NCBI GenBank assembly: GCA_003024985.2
Contig: PXIH01S0005059.1
DNA length: 13,455 nt
Reading direction: 5' to 3' (one strand)
DNA from: Euperipatoides rowelli
Taxonomy: Eukaryota > Onychophora > Udeonychophora > Euonychophora > Peripatopsidae
Shown: piece by piece, positions 1-8,516 of the stretch
How positions within the stretch are numbered: the stretch's first letter is position 1
How the letters are laid out: each line of letters opens with the position of its first letter
Made by a program: the position numbers and the translations under genes
Notes under the pieces: generated by a model
What the model was told of the DNA's origin: nothing
What the model saw: the letters and a program-made list of their open reading frames with translations, nothing else
Database searches by the model: none

Positions 1-50
1 AAGCATATTTGAATATAATAATAATTATTGATTATGAAATACAAAGAAAT

Positions 51-136
51 GAAAATGGCAATTCAGAATCGACTTTGAAGTGGAACTACTAAATTGAAAA
101 TGGCGATTGAGAATCACCATTGGAGTGGAATGGCTT
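51..136. repeat. Two-copy 45-bp tandem repeat
   Basis: Two adjacent copies begin GAAAATGGC, at 51 and at 96, a period of 45 bp. Over about 41 aligned bases they agree at a little under 80% of positions. Shared blocks include GAAAATGGC, AGAATC and AGTGGAA. The copies are too diverged to be recent. No reading frame through them is recognisable. They may be the edge of a longer minisatellite or of a dispersed repeat that continues left of the window. Confidence 0.6.
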
Positions 137-144
137 AATGATTA

Positions 145-760
145 AAAATGTTAAGTAAGACTTATCATTTGCCTTTTGGGAATTACATTATTCGGCCTAC
201 CTGGTTTTACTTTTAAATATTCAGAATGTTAGAGCATAAATATAAGTAATTAAGTTAATATCATTACAACAACAATAAGTATTTTCTAATAAAATACCCA
301 ATAGAAATTTTAAGAAGCAAACTTGCTAGAAACTTACTGTATGTTACAACTTATACACTATGTAAAAGTTAAAAGGACCATACTGTACTATAATGTCATT
401 TAGTGAGGAAAGTTAGTATTATATTGGGTTTATTTAATAAGCAAAATAAATAGGATAACTATACAAATATGTTAGATTTATACAATATAGCACCGACTAG
501 TCCCAAAGTTTAACAAATATGGTAAGCCTAATAAATCTGGATTTTTATTTCTCGCATAAAAACAAAGTTTAAGACAGTAGAAATCTATATGGAGTAGAAG
601 AGCTACAATACATGTACTATATACTGTATGTAAAAAAACCTTATGTAAAGAAGAAGAATAAAGGCAAATAATACCAAAGCAATTAAAAAATGGTATAAAG
701 TATAAAAGTAATATTTTAATAATTAAAAATAAACATACTGTATATTGTAGTTATACTGTA
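145..760. other. AT-rich non-coding stretch
   Basis: I see no gene here. The stretch holds A/T runs, several TACTGTA heptamers (near 336, 382, 621, 736 and 753) and a short AAGAAGAAGAA run near 648-658. That run resembles the tail of the LINE fragment downstream, but no coding remnant precedes it. Confidence 0.6.
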
Positions 761-768
761 CTGGTTTT

Positions 769-1000
769 AATTTTATAATAGTAGATATGAGATTCTTCAG
801 ATTATTCTGGAGGGAAAAATAGTTGGTAAAAGAAAACGCGGTAGAAGAAGAATGTCATGGATGGATAACATCAGGGAATGGACAGGAATGNGCATTGAGG
901 NCATTTTTAGACTCACTAAAGACGGGACAATTTGCCATGATGGTCGCTAACCTCCGTTAGGAGATGGCACTTTGAGAAGAAGAAGAATTTTATATTAGTA
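769..1000 (+). repeat. Target-site duplication pair flanking the LINE fragment
   Basis: The 15 bases at 769-783 (AATTTTATAATAGTA) recur at 986-1000 with one mismatch (A778 against T995). They sit exactly at the two edges of the LINE-like segment. That placement and length fit target-primed reverse transcription. Both copies are A/T-rich, so part of the match could be chance, but the match abuts both ends of the insert. Confidence 0.7.
784..985 (+). mobile_element. 5'-truncated non-LTR retrotransposon 3' end (RTE/Jockey-like)
   Basis: This is the last ~200 bp of a LINE. A frame through 786-920 reads YEILQIILEGKIVGKRKR, then GRRRMSWMDNIREWTG. The second block is the typical basic, SW(L/M)DNIREW-type C-terminal tail of endonuclease/reverse-transcriptase polyproteins found throughout invertebrate genomes. 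A frameshift at about 921-931 moves the ending into another frame, which reads FAMMVANLR and then stops at TAG 958-960. The 3' end is a short UTR (GAGATGGCACTTTGA) followed by a GAA/AGA microsatellite tail to about 985, as is usual for such elements. The endonuclease and reverse-transcriptase domains are absent, because the copy is extremely 5'-truncated. Two N bases (892, 901) lie inside it. It is a dead insertion. I recognise the family from its C-terminal signature and cannot fix the exact clade. Confidence 0.82.
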
Positions 1001-1350
1001 TACAGTATATACTGAGTCATATTCTGATTTAATTTGAGTATAAAAGTGTACTATTCGACATCGAAACCATCACAATTAGTATTTTATAACCTAGTATTCA
1101 TGTATCTTATATACTTATTTTTTTTAATATCTCAATCTTTAAACATATTTTAATAATATTAGTCAGTACATCGGTCATGATGAAATATGTTGTACAAGAA
1201 TTATTTTATAATATGAATGGGCATTAAGTCTTAATTTCCACAGAGAAACTACTTTATTCATTACATCAGTAATGGGCAAACAATCGATTGTGATCAACTG
1301 CTCAATTTCCAGCTGATTTTACGTAGATCTTTTACTTTTAATGCTTACTA
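1001..1350. other. AT-rich spacer, no gene seen
   Basis: This holds a TATACAGTATATACTG palindromic motif at the left edge (1000-1015) and otherwise A/T-rich DNA with stops in all frames. I see nothing that supports a gene. Confidence 0.55.
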
Positions 1351-1710
1351 GCAAATAAGCCCATTACATGGGCATCAAACATTTTTTATTTGGCACTACT
1401 ACGTAGCTACTTATACATTTAGTCAAGTGGTTTTCTTTTTTGAGAAAACACCACTTATAAAGTTTCTAAAAATAGTTCCTAGATGGCTCTGATACTGGCT
1501 TAGGAACACGGCTTCGAATAAGCCCTTTAACGGGCATCAAACATTTTTAAGCCCGTTATACGGGTATCTCTCACATAAGAATTATGATTCTTAATCCTTA
1601 GTTCCCGGGTCGATAAGCCTGTAACATTAAAGTTTCTAAAAATAGTTCATAGATGGTACTGTTACTAGCTTTGGAAAATACTGGCTTCGGAACATGCTCT
1701 TTGGACATTT
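1351..1710. repeat. Decayed tandem array, ~165-170 bp unit
   Basis: Two kinds of block recur in the same order. One contains AAGCCC...GGGCATCAAACATTTTT, at 1357-1386 and 1520-1548 (offset about 163). The other starts AAAGTTTCTAAAAATAGTTC, at 1459 and 1629 (offset 170), and matches at about 37 of 42 positions. A third, degraded repeat of the GGCTTCG...GCYCTTT...ACATTTT block appears at 1683-1711. The DNA between the blocks is poorly conserved, and the array has lost or gained small segments. It is probably an old satellite or a tandemly duplicated mobile-element fragment. No coding frame is evident. Confidence 0.68.
1357..1568. repeat. Three small GC-rich hairpin motifs inside the array
   Basis: Three versions of one palindromic motif occur, at 1357-1376, 1520-1538 and 1549-1568. 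The first forms a GCCCAT/ATGGGC stem around TAC. The third forms CCCGT/ACGGG around TAT. The second keeps only GCCC/GGGC. The first and third differ by a swap of an A-T pair for a G-C pair at matched stem positions. Both arm changes are CpG to TpG/CpA, so methylation-type decay could explain them. Confidence 0.6.
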
Positions 1711-2041
1711 TAAAAATTCATTGTTTTTCTTAAAGTAAGATTTATTTATAGCTTTCATTTTCAACGAAAACAAAACAATTCATGTTCAGAACTTGACTAT
1801 TCAAAGGATAAAAACATTTCTAATGAAGAAACCAAGTATTTTCATTCACAAATATTAATTTCTGCTGATAATTTTCTTCTAGTTAGCATGACACCTCAAA
1901 TGATTATGAAATTGACAGGTCTTCAAATGAAATACATTGATAGTTTTTATTGTTTTAGTTTTATTACTTGGCAAATTATTTTTATTAACTATTTAATTAT
2001 CTCTATATTTACAGTATATGTACTGTATATACAGTATAATT
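1711..2041. other. AT-rich spacer with TACAGTA palindromes
   Basis: I see no gene. The right end (2011-2036) holds ACAGTATATGTACTGT overlapping the perfect 16-bp palindrome TACTGTATATACAGTA (2021-2036). A 70-codon open frame at 1888-2100 has A/T-driven composition and runs into the adjacent repeat, so I do not call it a gene. Confidence 0.55.
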
Positions 2042-2132
2042 CAGGGGTTGAAATTAGAAATTTTATACTGGTGCAAATATTTGTTCCCATTCACAAGTGA
2101 CTGGGAGCAAGTTGTATCTTATTGGGAGCAAA
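2042..2132 (+). repeat. Short CAGG-ended palindromic element, copy 1 (right end lost)
   Basis: It begins CAGGGGTTGAAATT (2042-2055). A core follows from GTGCAAATAT at 2071 to about 2131. This core matches copy 2 (2751-2811) at 56 of 61 positions, and all five differences are transitions. The core carries TGTTCCCA, a spacer, then TGGGAGCA twice. After the last TGGGAGCA the element breaks into a long T run (2133-2147), so its right end is missing. It looks like a small non-autonomous mobile element with no coding capacity. Confidence 0.65.
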
Positions 2133-2725
2133 TTTTTTTTTTTTTTTAATATAGAGGTTATTTATTTTTAATTTAGCTTTATTAAAATCAAAATATTGAA
2201 ATTCAAATTTGTTACAAATGCCTTATTTTTACATTATATTTTTTGCCAATATTCTTAAACGATGAGATAAAATCGCTCCATTAAACATCCACAAATACTT
2301 AAAATTAGGATCAAATTTACATTGGAGGAATTCAGATCCCTTTGTTGAATGTGATGGCATAAGGGGAAGATGAATATTGCACTATAACCCCTCCCCCCCT
2401 TTTAGCTTGAGTATTTACATAGGCCCTATCCCCATTTTCCCAAATTAATATATTTTTTTTACGTAAACAAAAAAAAAAATGAAACTTTATAATTAAAAAG
2501 ATGAATATTTTTGTTATTTGCGTGATAATGATAGCTTATCTACTGTACAATCACAGTATTTGGTTTTTACATAAGTGTTGGTTAGCCTAGTAATATTTAA
2601 AAAAAATAAAGCTAAATAATAAATAGCATATCAAAAAAAATATATTGCTGGGATGGCCAATAATTGTGTAAGGATGGTAGTGTTTTTATCATGTAGGCTA
2701 AATAATAAAAAATATTTATCTTTTT
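2133..2725. other. AT-rich spacer, no gene seen
   Basis: This stretch holds homopolymer T and A runs, and a C-rich spot near 2390-2400 followed by CCCTATCCCC near 2424-2433. I see no coding or RNA gene signal. Confidence 0.55.
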
Positions 2726-2837
2726 CAGGACTCTATGAATTTGATACTGGGTGCAAATATTTGCTCCCACTCATAAGTGACTGGGAGCAAGTTATATCTT
2801 ACTGGGAGCAATTGCTCCCACTTAAATTCGAACCCTG
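2726..2837 (+). repeat. Short CAGG...CCTG palindromic element, copy 2
   Basis: This is the more complete copy, about 112 bp. Its left end CAGGACTCTATGAATTT resembles the reverse complement of its right end AAATTCGAACCCTG (2824-2837), allowing a 3-base gap. Inside, TGCTCCCA (2762-2769) pairs with TGGGAGCA (2782-2789) across 12 bases. A second TGGGAGCA (2803) forms the perfect 18-bp palindrome TGGGAGCAATTGCTCCCA (2803-2820). The two direct TGGGAGCA copies are 21 bp apart. No target-site duplication is visible. The ends suggest a tiny MITE, possibly hAT-like, but the family is unproven. An 85-codon frame from 2653 runs through it and is probably chance. Confidence 0.66.
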
Positions 2838-2849
2838 TCAGTATATAGC

Positions 2850-4080
2850 ATATTTATTATATATATACACTATAAATAACTCTGCATTAACCCTAATGAT
2901 AATTGAGTGAATACATTTGTTTGATAATTTTTGTTAATTTTACATTATTTCCTTCACCCAGCCAATTATTTATTTATTTATTTCTTAAAAGATTAAGCCA
3001 TAGGCTTATACATAGGCTTAACCAATCAGCAATTGTATTTTTGGTAATCCGTGCAGATAACTTTGATAAGACACTACTATAAATGAGTTAATTAATTTTT
3101 ACGATTATAATAGGACACATGATCAGGCTTACTCTGTTTGTTTATTCAATTATCAAAACAAAAATAATATCTTTTAAATAGCATTAATCTACAAAAAGTT
3201 ATTCCTTAATTTTTATTAATAGAGAAAAAATAAGTTTATTTAGAAAAACATTCAGTTCTTCCCACGGTAGTCATACACCATGGATCCTCCCTATTTTAGT
3301 TGACTTTAATTATATGACAAAAAAATATTTTCTGACATTGCCACAAATTGATCGGTTTAATTAAAAATAGTATATGTGTCAAAACACATTGTCTAAATCA
3401 AGATGATTTTATAACATCTTTGATCTAAATATGCTGCTTTTATGTGCGAAACGCACGGTATTATTCCCTCAATTTAAACATTTACTCGTTTAGTACAAGA
3501 AATAAATATTATTAGTTTATCCTCTACTCTGGGTATTTAATAAACTGACAAGTACAGTAAGTTATTATTAATGCTTCAGATTTTAATTCCATGTTAAGAA
3601 TATAATATTTTATCAGCACTCTCCCTTCAATTATATTAGGCCTGTAGATGATTTTTTAAAATTTGTGGAGTTTCACTTCTATTTTTTTCCTCTAATGTAG
3701 ACTGTAGCTGAAGTTGTGAACAAAATCTTTGTTTAATTTCAATTTATTAATGGGAGGAAATCAATTAACCTCTTAGAATTTTTTAAAAAAAATATGGTAT
3801 ATACAGTATATACATAATATACAGTACATAGTATATAAACACAGTCATCTGAAGTTTCTCAAATTGTATCTTAAAAAAAAACTTTAATGTCAAAGATGAG
3901 AGCATAAAATTATAATTGCACTTAGGTATTTCACTAGTAGCCTAATATTTTTATATATTCCACATTAAACTCAATTTATTATTTTTTTTTTTTTTTCAAT
4001 CATTAACTCAGGTTTGACAATTTAATCATGATTAACTTTAATGCTATTATTTTAATTTTTAACAATTTAAAATAGCAAAA
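2850..4080. other. AT-rich non-coding stretch
   Basis: I see no gene. Notable items are an ATTT tetranucleotide run at about 2966-2983, a doubled CATAGGCTTA near 2999-3019, and a TATACAGTATA/TACAGTACATAGTATATA cluster at about 3797-3838. Long A and T runs fill most of the rest. Confidence 0.55.
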
Positions 4081-4890
4081 ATTATGCTTTTGAATTTTAA
4101 AACATTCTTAGATGTCACAAGTAGGCACAAAACAGGGATTGCACCCCTGGGCTTCACTGTTGGACTTAAAACTGAAATTGTGTCATTCTTCCATTACCCA
4201 TTTTTAATTCAAATCATTGCTGTGAACCATTACTCAAAGTTGGCATCTCTGGCGAGGATGGGCAACTAAAAAATTGATCCAGGAATATAAAATTTTGACT
4301 TATTTCCCCCAAAAATATACAATTTTCTAAACTGTCAACAGTTTTAAGGAGATGATTTGGAAAGTTTCATTTGTTTGATTCACACAATTATTTTTATCAC
4401 AACTATTTCTCTTTTTGGTTATTCATATTACATTAACCTTGATCAAAATCATTAAATACATTTTAATGTTAAATATTAATGATAGAAGTATGCATTTCAC
4501 AGTATATAAATAATATCTAGTAAAGAAAAGAAACAAAAACTTTTGTTATTTTCAATTATGGCTTTACATTCAACTGCTTATGCATTGCTAAGTGCCTTAT
4601 TTAAAGTCATATCTCTTCCAATTAATCGTCTAAAATTTTAAATTAGGGTTGACTAAGGAACTTCAATCATTTGTTACGAAATAATGTTTCATCCTCGTGT
4701 CAAAAAAAAATTGATACTATGTATCATCTTTCAAAGAAGTCTTGCGTATTAAAAATACATGCTGATCACAGTATATTGTAGAATGGGCTTGAACCGTAGA
4801 ATTTCATTTAAATACTATTTCTTGGTTTATTAGTGAATGTGCTGTAAATATTATGTGAGATGTACAGTAAGTTAGTTCAGTAAACTGATT
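4081..4890. other. Mostly AT-rich stretch with a mildly GC-richer patch
   Basis: A patch at about 4108-4266 is less A/T-rich than its flanks. It contains a 61-codon plus-strand frame (4084-4269) with no family I recognise and no convincing splice sites, so I do not call a gene. The remainder is A/T-rich, with TACAGTA-like motifs near 4498 and 4863. Confidence 0.5.
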
Positions 4891-5340
4891 TGTGAATGAA
4901 ATGCAGTTTTTCATAGATTTGGCAAATTGGAAAAAAAAAGTCTACTTAAATATCAAAATTACTGAATGGAAGTACAGTATAGTGCCCTTTCAGTTGAAGC
5001 CAAGAGGACAACTTTATTTAATCACTTTGATGGGCGGAGAATTATTTTTAAAATATTCAATTATTTGTGGAATGTTCTGTAGAAAGAATAATTTCCCTAA
5101 TGAATTCTATATGAGTAAAGGGGAAAAAAGGCTACAAATCGAACCAAACAGTTAAATGTCTGCTAATTTTAAAATCTCATTTTTAAAATCTTATGTGTAT
5201 AATTCCACAGCATGATTAAAAAAAAAAACTATTAGAAAAAGTTCATAAAGAGGCGAAGCTGTTGCATCAAGTGCTGCATGAAATTAGGTAAGTTTTTTTT
5301 CAGAAGATATTTATTTATAAATGCAACTCAATACCTCTAC
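4891..5340. other. AT-rich stretch with an unsupported 87-codon frame
   Basis: An ATG-started frame at 4892-5155 encodes an 87-residue Lys/Ile/Phe/Asn-rich peptide. The composition follows the A/T-rich background. No domain, signal peptide or splice signal supports it. I leave it uncalled and see nothing else in this stretch. Confidence 0.45.
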
Positions 5341-5356
5341 CCATCATTGTTCTTAC

Positions 5357-5407
5357 CTGCCCCATCTGCTGTGGTTGCTCCCTCCTGCACCACATCTCCA
5401 AAGCACA
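5357..5407 (-). other. GC-rich island with a consensus minus-strand splice donor
   Basis: This short GC-rich patch stands out sharply from its surroundings. On the minus strand it ends GGGGCAG followed by GTAAGAACA, a near-consensus 5' splice donor (GT at plus-strand bases 5356-5355). A minus-strand ATG lies near the other end of the island and opens a short frame (MWCRREQPQQMGQ) into the donor. A possible acceptor (TGTATCAG) lies about 35 bp further upstream on the minus strand. It could be a small first coding exon or 5'-UTR exon of a minus-strand gene, or a fragment of an unrecognised repeat. The coding call is weak. Confidence 0.25.
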
Positions 5408-5409
5408 GT

Positions 5410-6960
5410 TTTTATTTGTTGTTTATTTCTCTGATACAGTAAGATCATTATTGTATCTGGTAGAAGTGAAAAATTATTCTATACACAGTAAAGATAAGAA
5501 AAAACATGTATGCAATATTATAAGAATAAACACCCTATATGTGGTTAAACTTGTTTAAAATACATCCACTAAATATTTGCACCATAGATGTAAAACATTT
5601 TAAATCCATCTCGGAACTATCCCTGTTCCTTATTTCTTTCGTCGCTGAGTACTGTATTTAATGTATTTGAATTGTTTGTTTACTTTTTTATTTTTTTAAA
5701 TTTTTTCAAAATTAAGTGAACACTACTTGAAAATATTAGGCTAACTGAATTATAAAAAAAGAATATTCACTAACAAAATTTCCATAACATGTGACAGTTA
5801 CAGTAAACTGTGTGTGTCCCTCTTTCCTGTAGCACAGTAGCAGTTACTGTATATATTTTGTCAATTAGCTTAGATTTTATTTAAATTCTTAAAGTACAGT
5901 AGGTATCACAAAGAGATGACTTTTATATAGTTTTGAAAATTGCACATTTCAAAGTATTTACAAGTAAAAATGATAAATTAGGGTTATTTTTCTAATTTAG
6001 TAAATTGAGAACTGCTTTAATAATGATTCTAGTATAAAATTTTATCACATACCGGTCTTCAAATAGGTTGAATTATTTTTTAAGGCACCCAGATAATTTA
6101 AAAGGTTGTGATAGTTATTCTTGTGATCATGTGCAGTATACTTTCATGTCATCATATGATAATAGTAAGTCTGTAGAGCCTTTGAATATGATAATCCCTT
6201 TTAAAGTATAGCCTTATTATAAGCATCTAACTAAAGTCTGAGCATAGCCTACATTAACAAAGATATAGAATCATCAAAGACTAAATATTGCTTATATAAT
6301 TTTTTTAGTCAAATTATGTTAATTTTCATATTGTGGATTTGAAAGAAAATTATTTGCTTTTTATTTAATTTTGTAATCAATTTTATTAAAAACATTTAAG
6401 TCTTATCGGGGATTACACAAATTAAAATAATCTTTAAATGAAAATTAAAATTTGTAAGTCTGGGAAAATGGATTATAGCTATGAAGATGTACTCATGAAT
6501 TTCATAATTAAAATATATTAATAAGTATTGAAAAATGTTTTTTTTTTTAAAAAAAACCAACCTAATCAAATGTTAATTAAAAACAATTCTTTTTTTTTTT
6601 TTCAAAACAAAATATATACTATTGTATATTTTGATTACATTTAAAATTTAGTTTCTCCTCTCCGCATTTAATTGTGTTTGGTTGTATTCTGGTTTGATTA
6701 TATTACTGAATACTTAATGTCCTCATCCAGAGAATGTTTTTAACATGTATTATTTATACACTACCTGCTAGTGATTTCAGTGTTGGAGTATAGTAGACAA
6801 GAATAGTGGGTTATAGTTGATTACATCAATATGGTAATATTAAAATGTTATCAAATATTGATATTAAGACAATTATGTTATATTGTTTATCATAGTTTTT
6901 ACAAAAGATCTACTTTGACAGTGAAAATCCATTCGCAATCTACTCTTTCAAAATTTCCAC
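5410..6960. other. AT-rich non-coding stretch
   Basis: I see no gene. It contains scattered TACAGTA/TACTGTA heptamers (near 5649, 5799, 5845 and 5895) and runs of T passing directly into runs of A (for example 6538-6556). Confidence 0.55.
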
Positions 6961-7029
6961 AGGGGAGGGGGGAGCAATAGGGGTCATTTCATGGTCGATA
7001 CCCTATTTGGGGGGGGGGGGGATAGGGTA
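6961..7029. repeat. G-rich tract and G13-loop hairpin
   Basis: GGGG-A-GGGGGG (6962-6972) and GGGG (6980-6983) are followed by an 8-bp inverted repeat. TACCCTAT (6999-7006) pairs with ATAGGGTA (7022-7029), and the loop between is TT plus 13 G. Such DNA can form hairpins or quadruplexes and is prone to length change. The exact G count may be an assembly estimate. Confidence 0.65.
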
Positions 7030-8340
7030 AATTATAAAATAAAAGAAGTTAAGTGTCTGAAACTATAATAATAAATTAAGGACACATTGTAATTTTGATT
7101 ATTGATTTGAATTTCACTTGTTTTTGTTTTTATACTTCGCTGTTATTTTTATTTTTGTAAATACCGGTAAAGTATTTACAAATTTAAAATAAAATTGATA
7201 TTAGGCCTAGTCTACTGCCTGGGTCAGTCCATACTCCTTAGAAACAAGCAACTGGTTACATTTTAAATGAATGTTTATCTTTGCGGACATTAGAAAGAAA
7301 ATAAATGAAATTTACATTTTTTAAAAAATGAACAATTTGGATTATAAACTCAAATGTAATAAGATATTTCTTCTAATAATAATCATTATGGGAATTAATT
7401 TGTAATATAAAAAAAATTAATTTAGCACTTTTTTTTCTGCAAATTTCATAAGTAAACATTAATTTGAGCAACACATTTTTAATTTTAAATGCTCATATCA
7501 TTTTTTTCTTTCCTTGTGCAATTACCACTATATGCTATTATTACAGTACAATTTACTAAAAGCAGAAGAACAAATAGTTGTGTAAATGTGTATTATACAA
7601 CTATCTAATAAAAACAGTAATTCTATTAGTATAAAACAAACATTTAACTTTATTATTATTATTATTATTATTGATTTTTCAATGGTTTTTTAAAGTTGGG
7701 ATTTCAAAGAAAATATACCGTATATTACTTTTCAGTCTACCAAAAAGCATAATGCGTTCGACCAAAAGATTTTGATTGACGTTATTGACATCTCTGTAGT
7801 GTTGTATATTTAGCTACAATTAAATACTGTAGGCTAATTAAAGAAATAATTATAAATTTTCTGATTAGTTGATTGAATAATAATATTACTGTAAATACCA
7901 ATTTCAACTGGTTCTTATAATTTGGTCTAATTCTTGAAGCATCCAAATTTTAGTAATGAGCCATTATGGAACACAATAAATGAGCAGGCCAGTAAATGTA
8001 TGATCTTGTTATTTCTGCGGTAGTTATTTTTTGTTTAGATAATCCTTTGGCAGGAATAATCTTTGAAAGCTTGATGAGCTCAGTTTTTCAAAAGTATTAT
8101 TCAATTTGCTAAATGTGCATTATCAATATACGGTAATTTAAAAACTAACAAAAATAAATCTTCTGCAGTGTTTTTTAATTAAATACCGGTAATAAAAAAA
8201 ATCCCAATACTTAAAAAAAATGAATAATTTTTTTAAAGTTATTACCTCAACTCTCAAAAAAGATATGTCTGAAAGATTAATTTATCCAAATGATTTAGTA
8301 ATTATTATATAACTTATGCAAAATAATAATTTTATTAATG
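7030..8340. other. AT-rich stretch upstream of the exon
   Basis: I see no gene. It contains an ATT/TTA microsatellite (about 7651-7672) and CpG-containing relatives of the dispersed heptamer: TACCGTA near 7716, TACGGTA near 8129, and TACCGGTA near 7163 and 8184. If the downstream exon is real, the 3' part of this stretch is probably its upstream intron. Confidence 0.5.
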
Positions 8341-8362
8341 AGATACTTCTTAATTCTTTCAG

Positions 8363-8516
8363 AAAACCATGAATGGGATCATTCCTCATACAACCAAACA
8401 AGACTTGCCGTTACCAACTAAGGGGGTGAGTGTTCTTAGCATCAATGGAGGTTATCAAACAACACTAGCCCCCAATCATGTGTATCAGAATTCTGGCCGC
8501 CTTCCTACAATTAATG
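8363..8516 (+). CDS. Candidate internal or first coding exon of an unrecognised gene
   Basis: This is the best-supported coding segment. A pyrimidine-rich tract ending CTTAATTCTTTCAG gives an acceptor at 8361-8362. The exon ends AATG followed by GTGAGG, a good donor (GT 8517-8518). It is 154 nt long and GC-richer than the DNA upstream. Only one of the three frames is open from acceptor to donor. It begins KTMNGIIPHTTKQ and ends QNSGRLPTING, with the last Gly codon split after its first base. In-frame stops lie just outside both splice sites (TAA at 8351-8353, TGA at 8525-8527), as expected of a real exon. The peptide is polar, rich in Thr, Asn, Gly and Pro, with no membrane segment and no domain I recognise. 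It looks like a linker or low-complexity part of a larger protein. ATG 8369-8371 has a favourable ACC before it, so translation could start here, with a 5'-UTR intron upstream. No partner exon was identified. Confidence 0.6.
8426..8431 (+). promoter_or_regulatory. Alternative internal 5' splice donor (GTGAGT)
   Basis: Inside the exon, AAGGGG is followed by GTGAGT, which is closer to the donor consensus than the GTGAGG at 8517. Its use would shorten the exon to 8363-8425, exactly 63 nt or 21 codons. The two donors leave different phases (0 and 1), so they would join a given downstream exon in different frames. Confidence 0.4.

Noticed and set aside
640-663. AAGAAGAAGAA run as a second LINE tail
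   Set aside because: It resembles the tail of the 784-985 element, but no coding remnant or target-site duplication supports it.
1888-2100. 70-codon plus-strand open frame
   Set aside because: The composition is A/T-driven (Ile, Phe, Tyr), it runs into a repeat copy, and there is no domain or splice support.
2042-2837. A single ~800-bp transposon bounded by CAGGGGTTGAAATT and AAATTCGAACCCTG
   Set aside because: The termini match only 11 of 14 positions and no convincing target-site duplication flanks them. Two separate short copies explain the data better.
2653-2910. 85-codon plus-strand open frame as a gene
   Set aside because: It is open only because it crosses the short palindromic element. 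The peptide is not recognisable and the 3' part is A/T-driven.
4084-4269. 61-codon frame in a mildly GC-richer patch
   Set aside because: There is no recognisable family, no splice sites and no signal peptide. The length is compatible with chance.
4892-5155. 87-codon plus-strand open frame
   Set aside because: It is the longest frame here, but it is rich in A/T-coded residues, with no motif and no transcription signal that I can defend.
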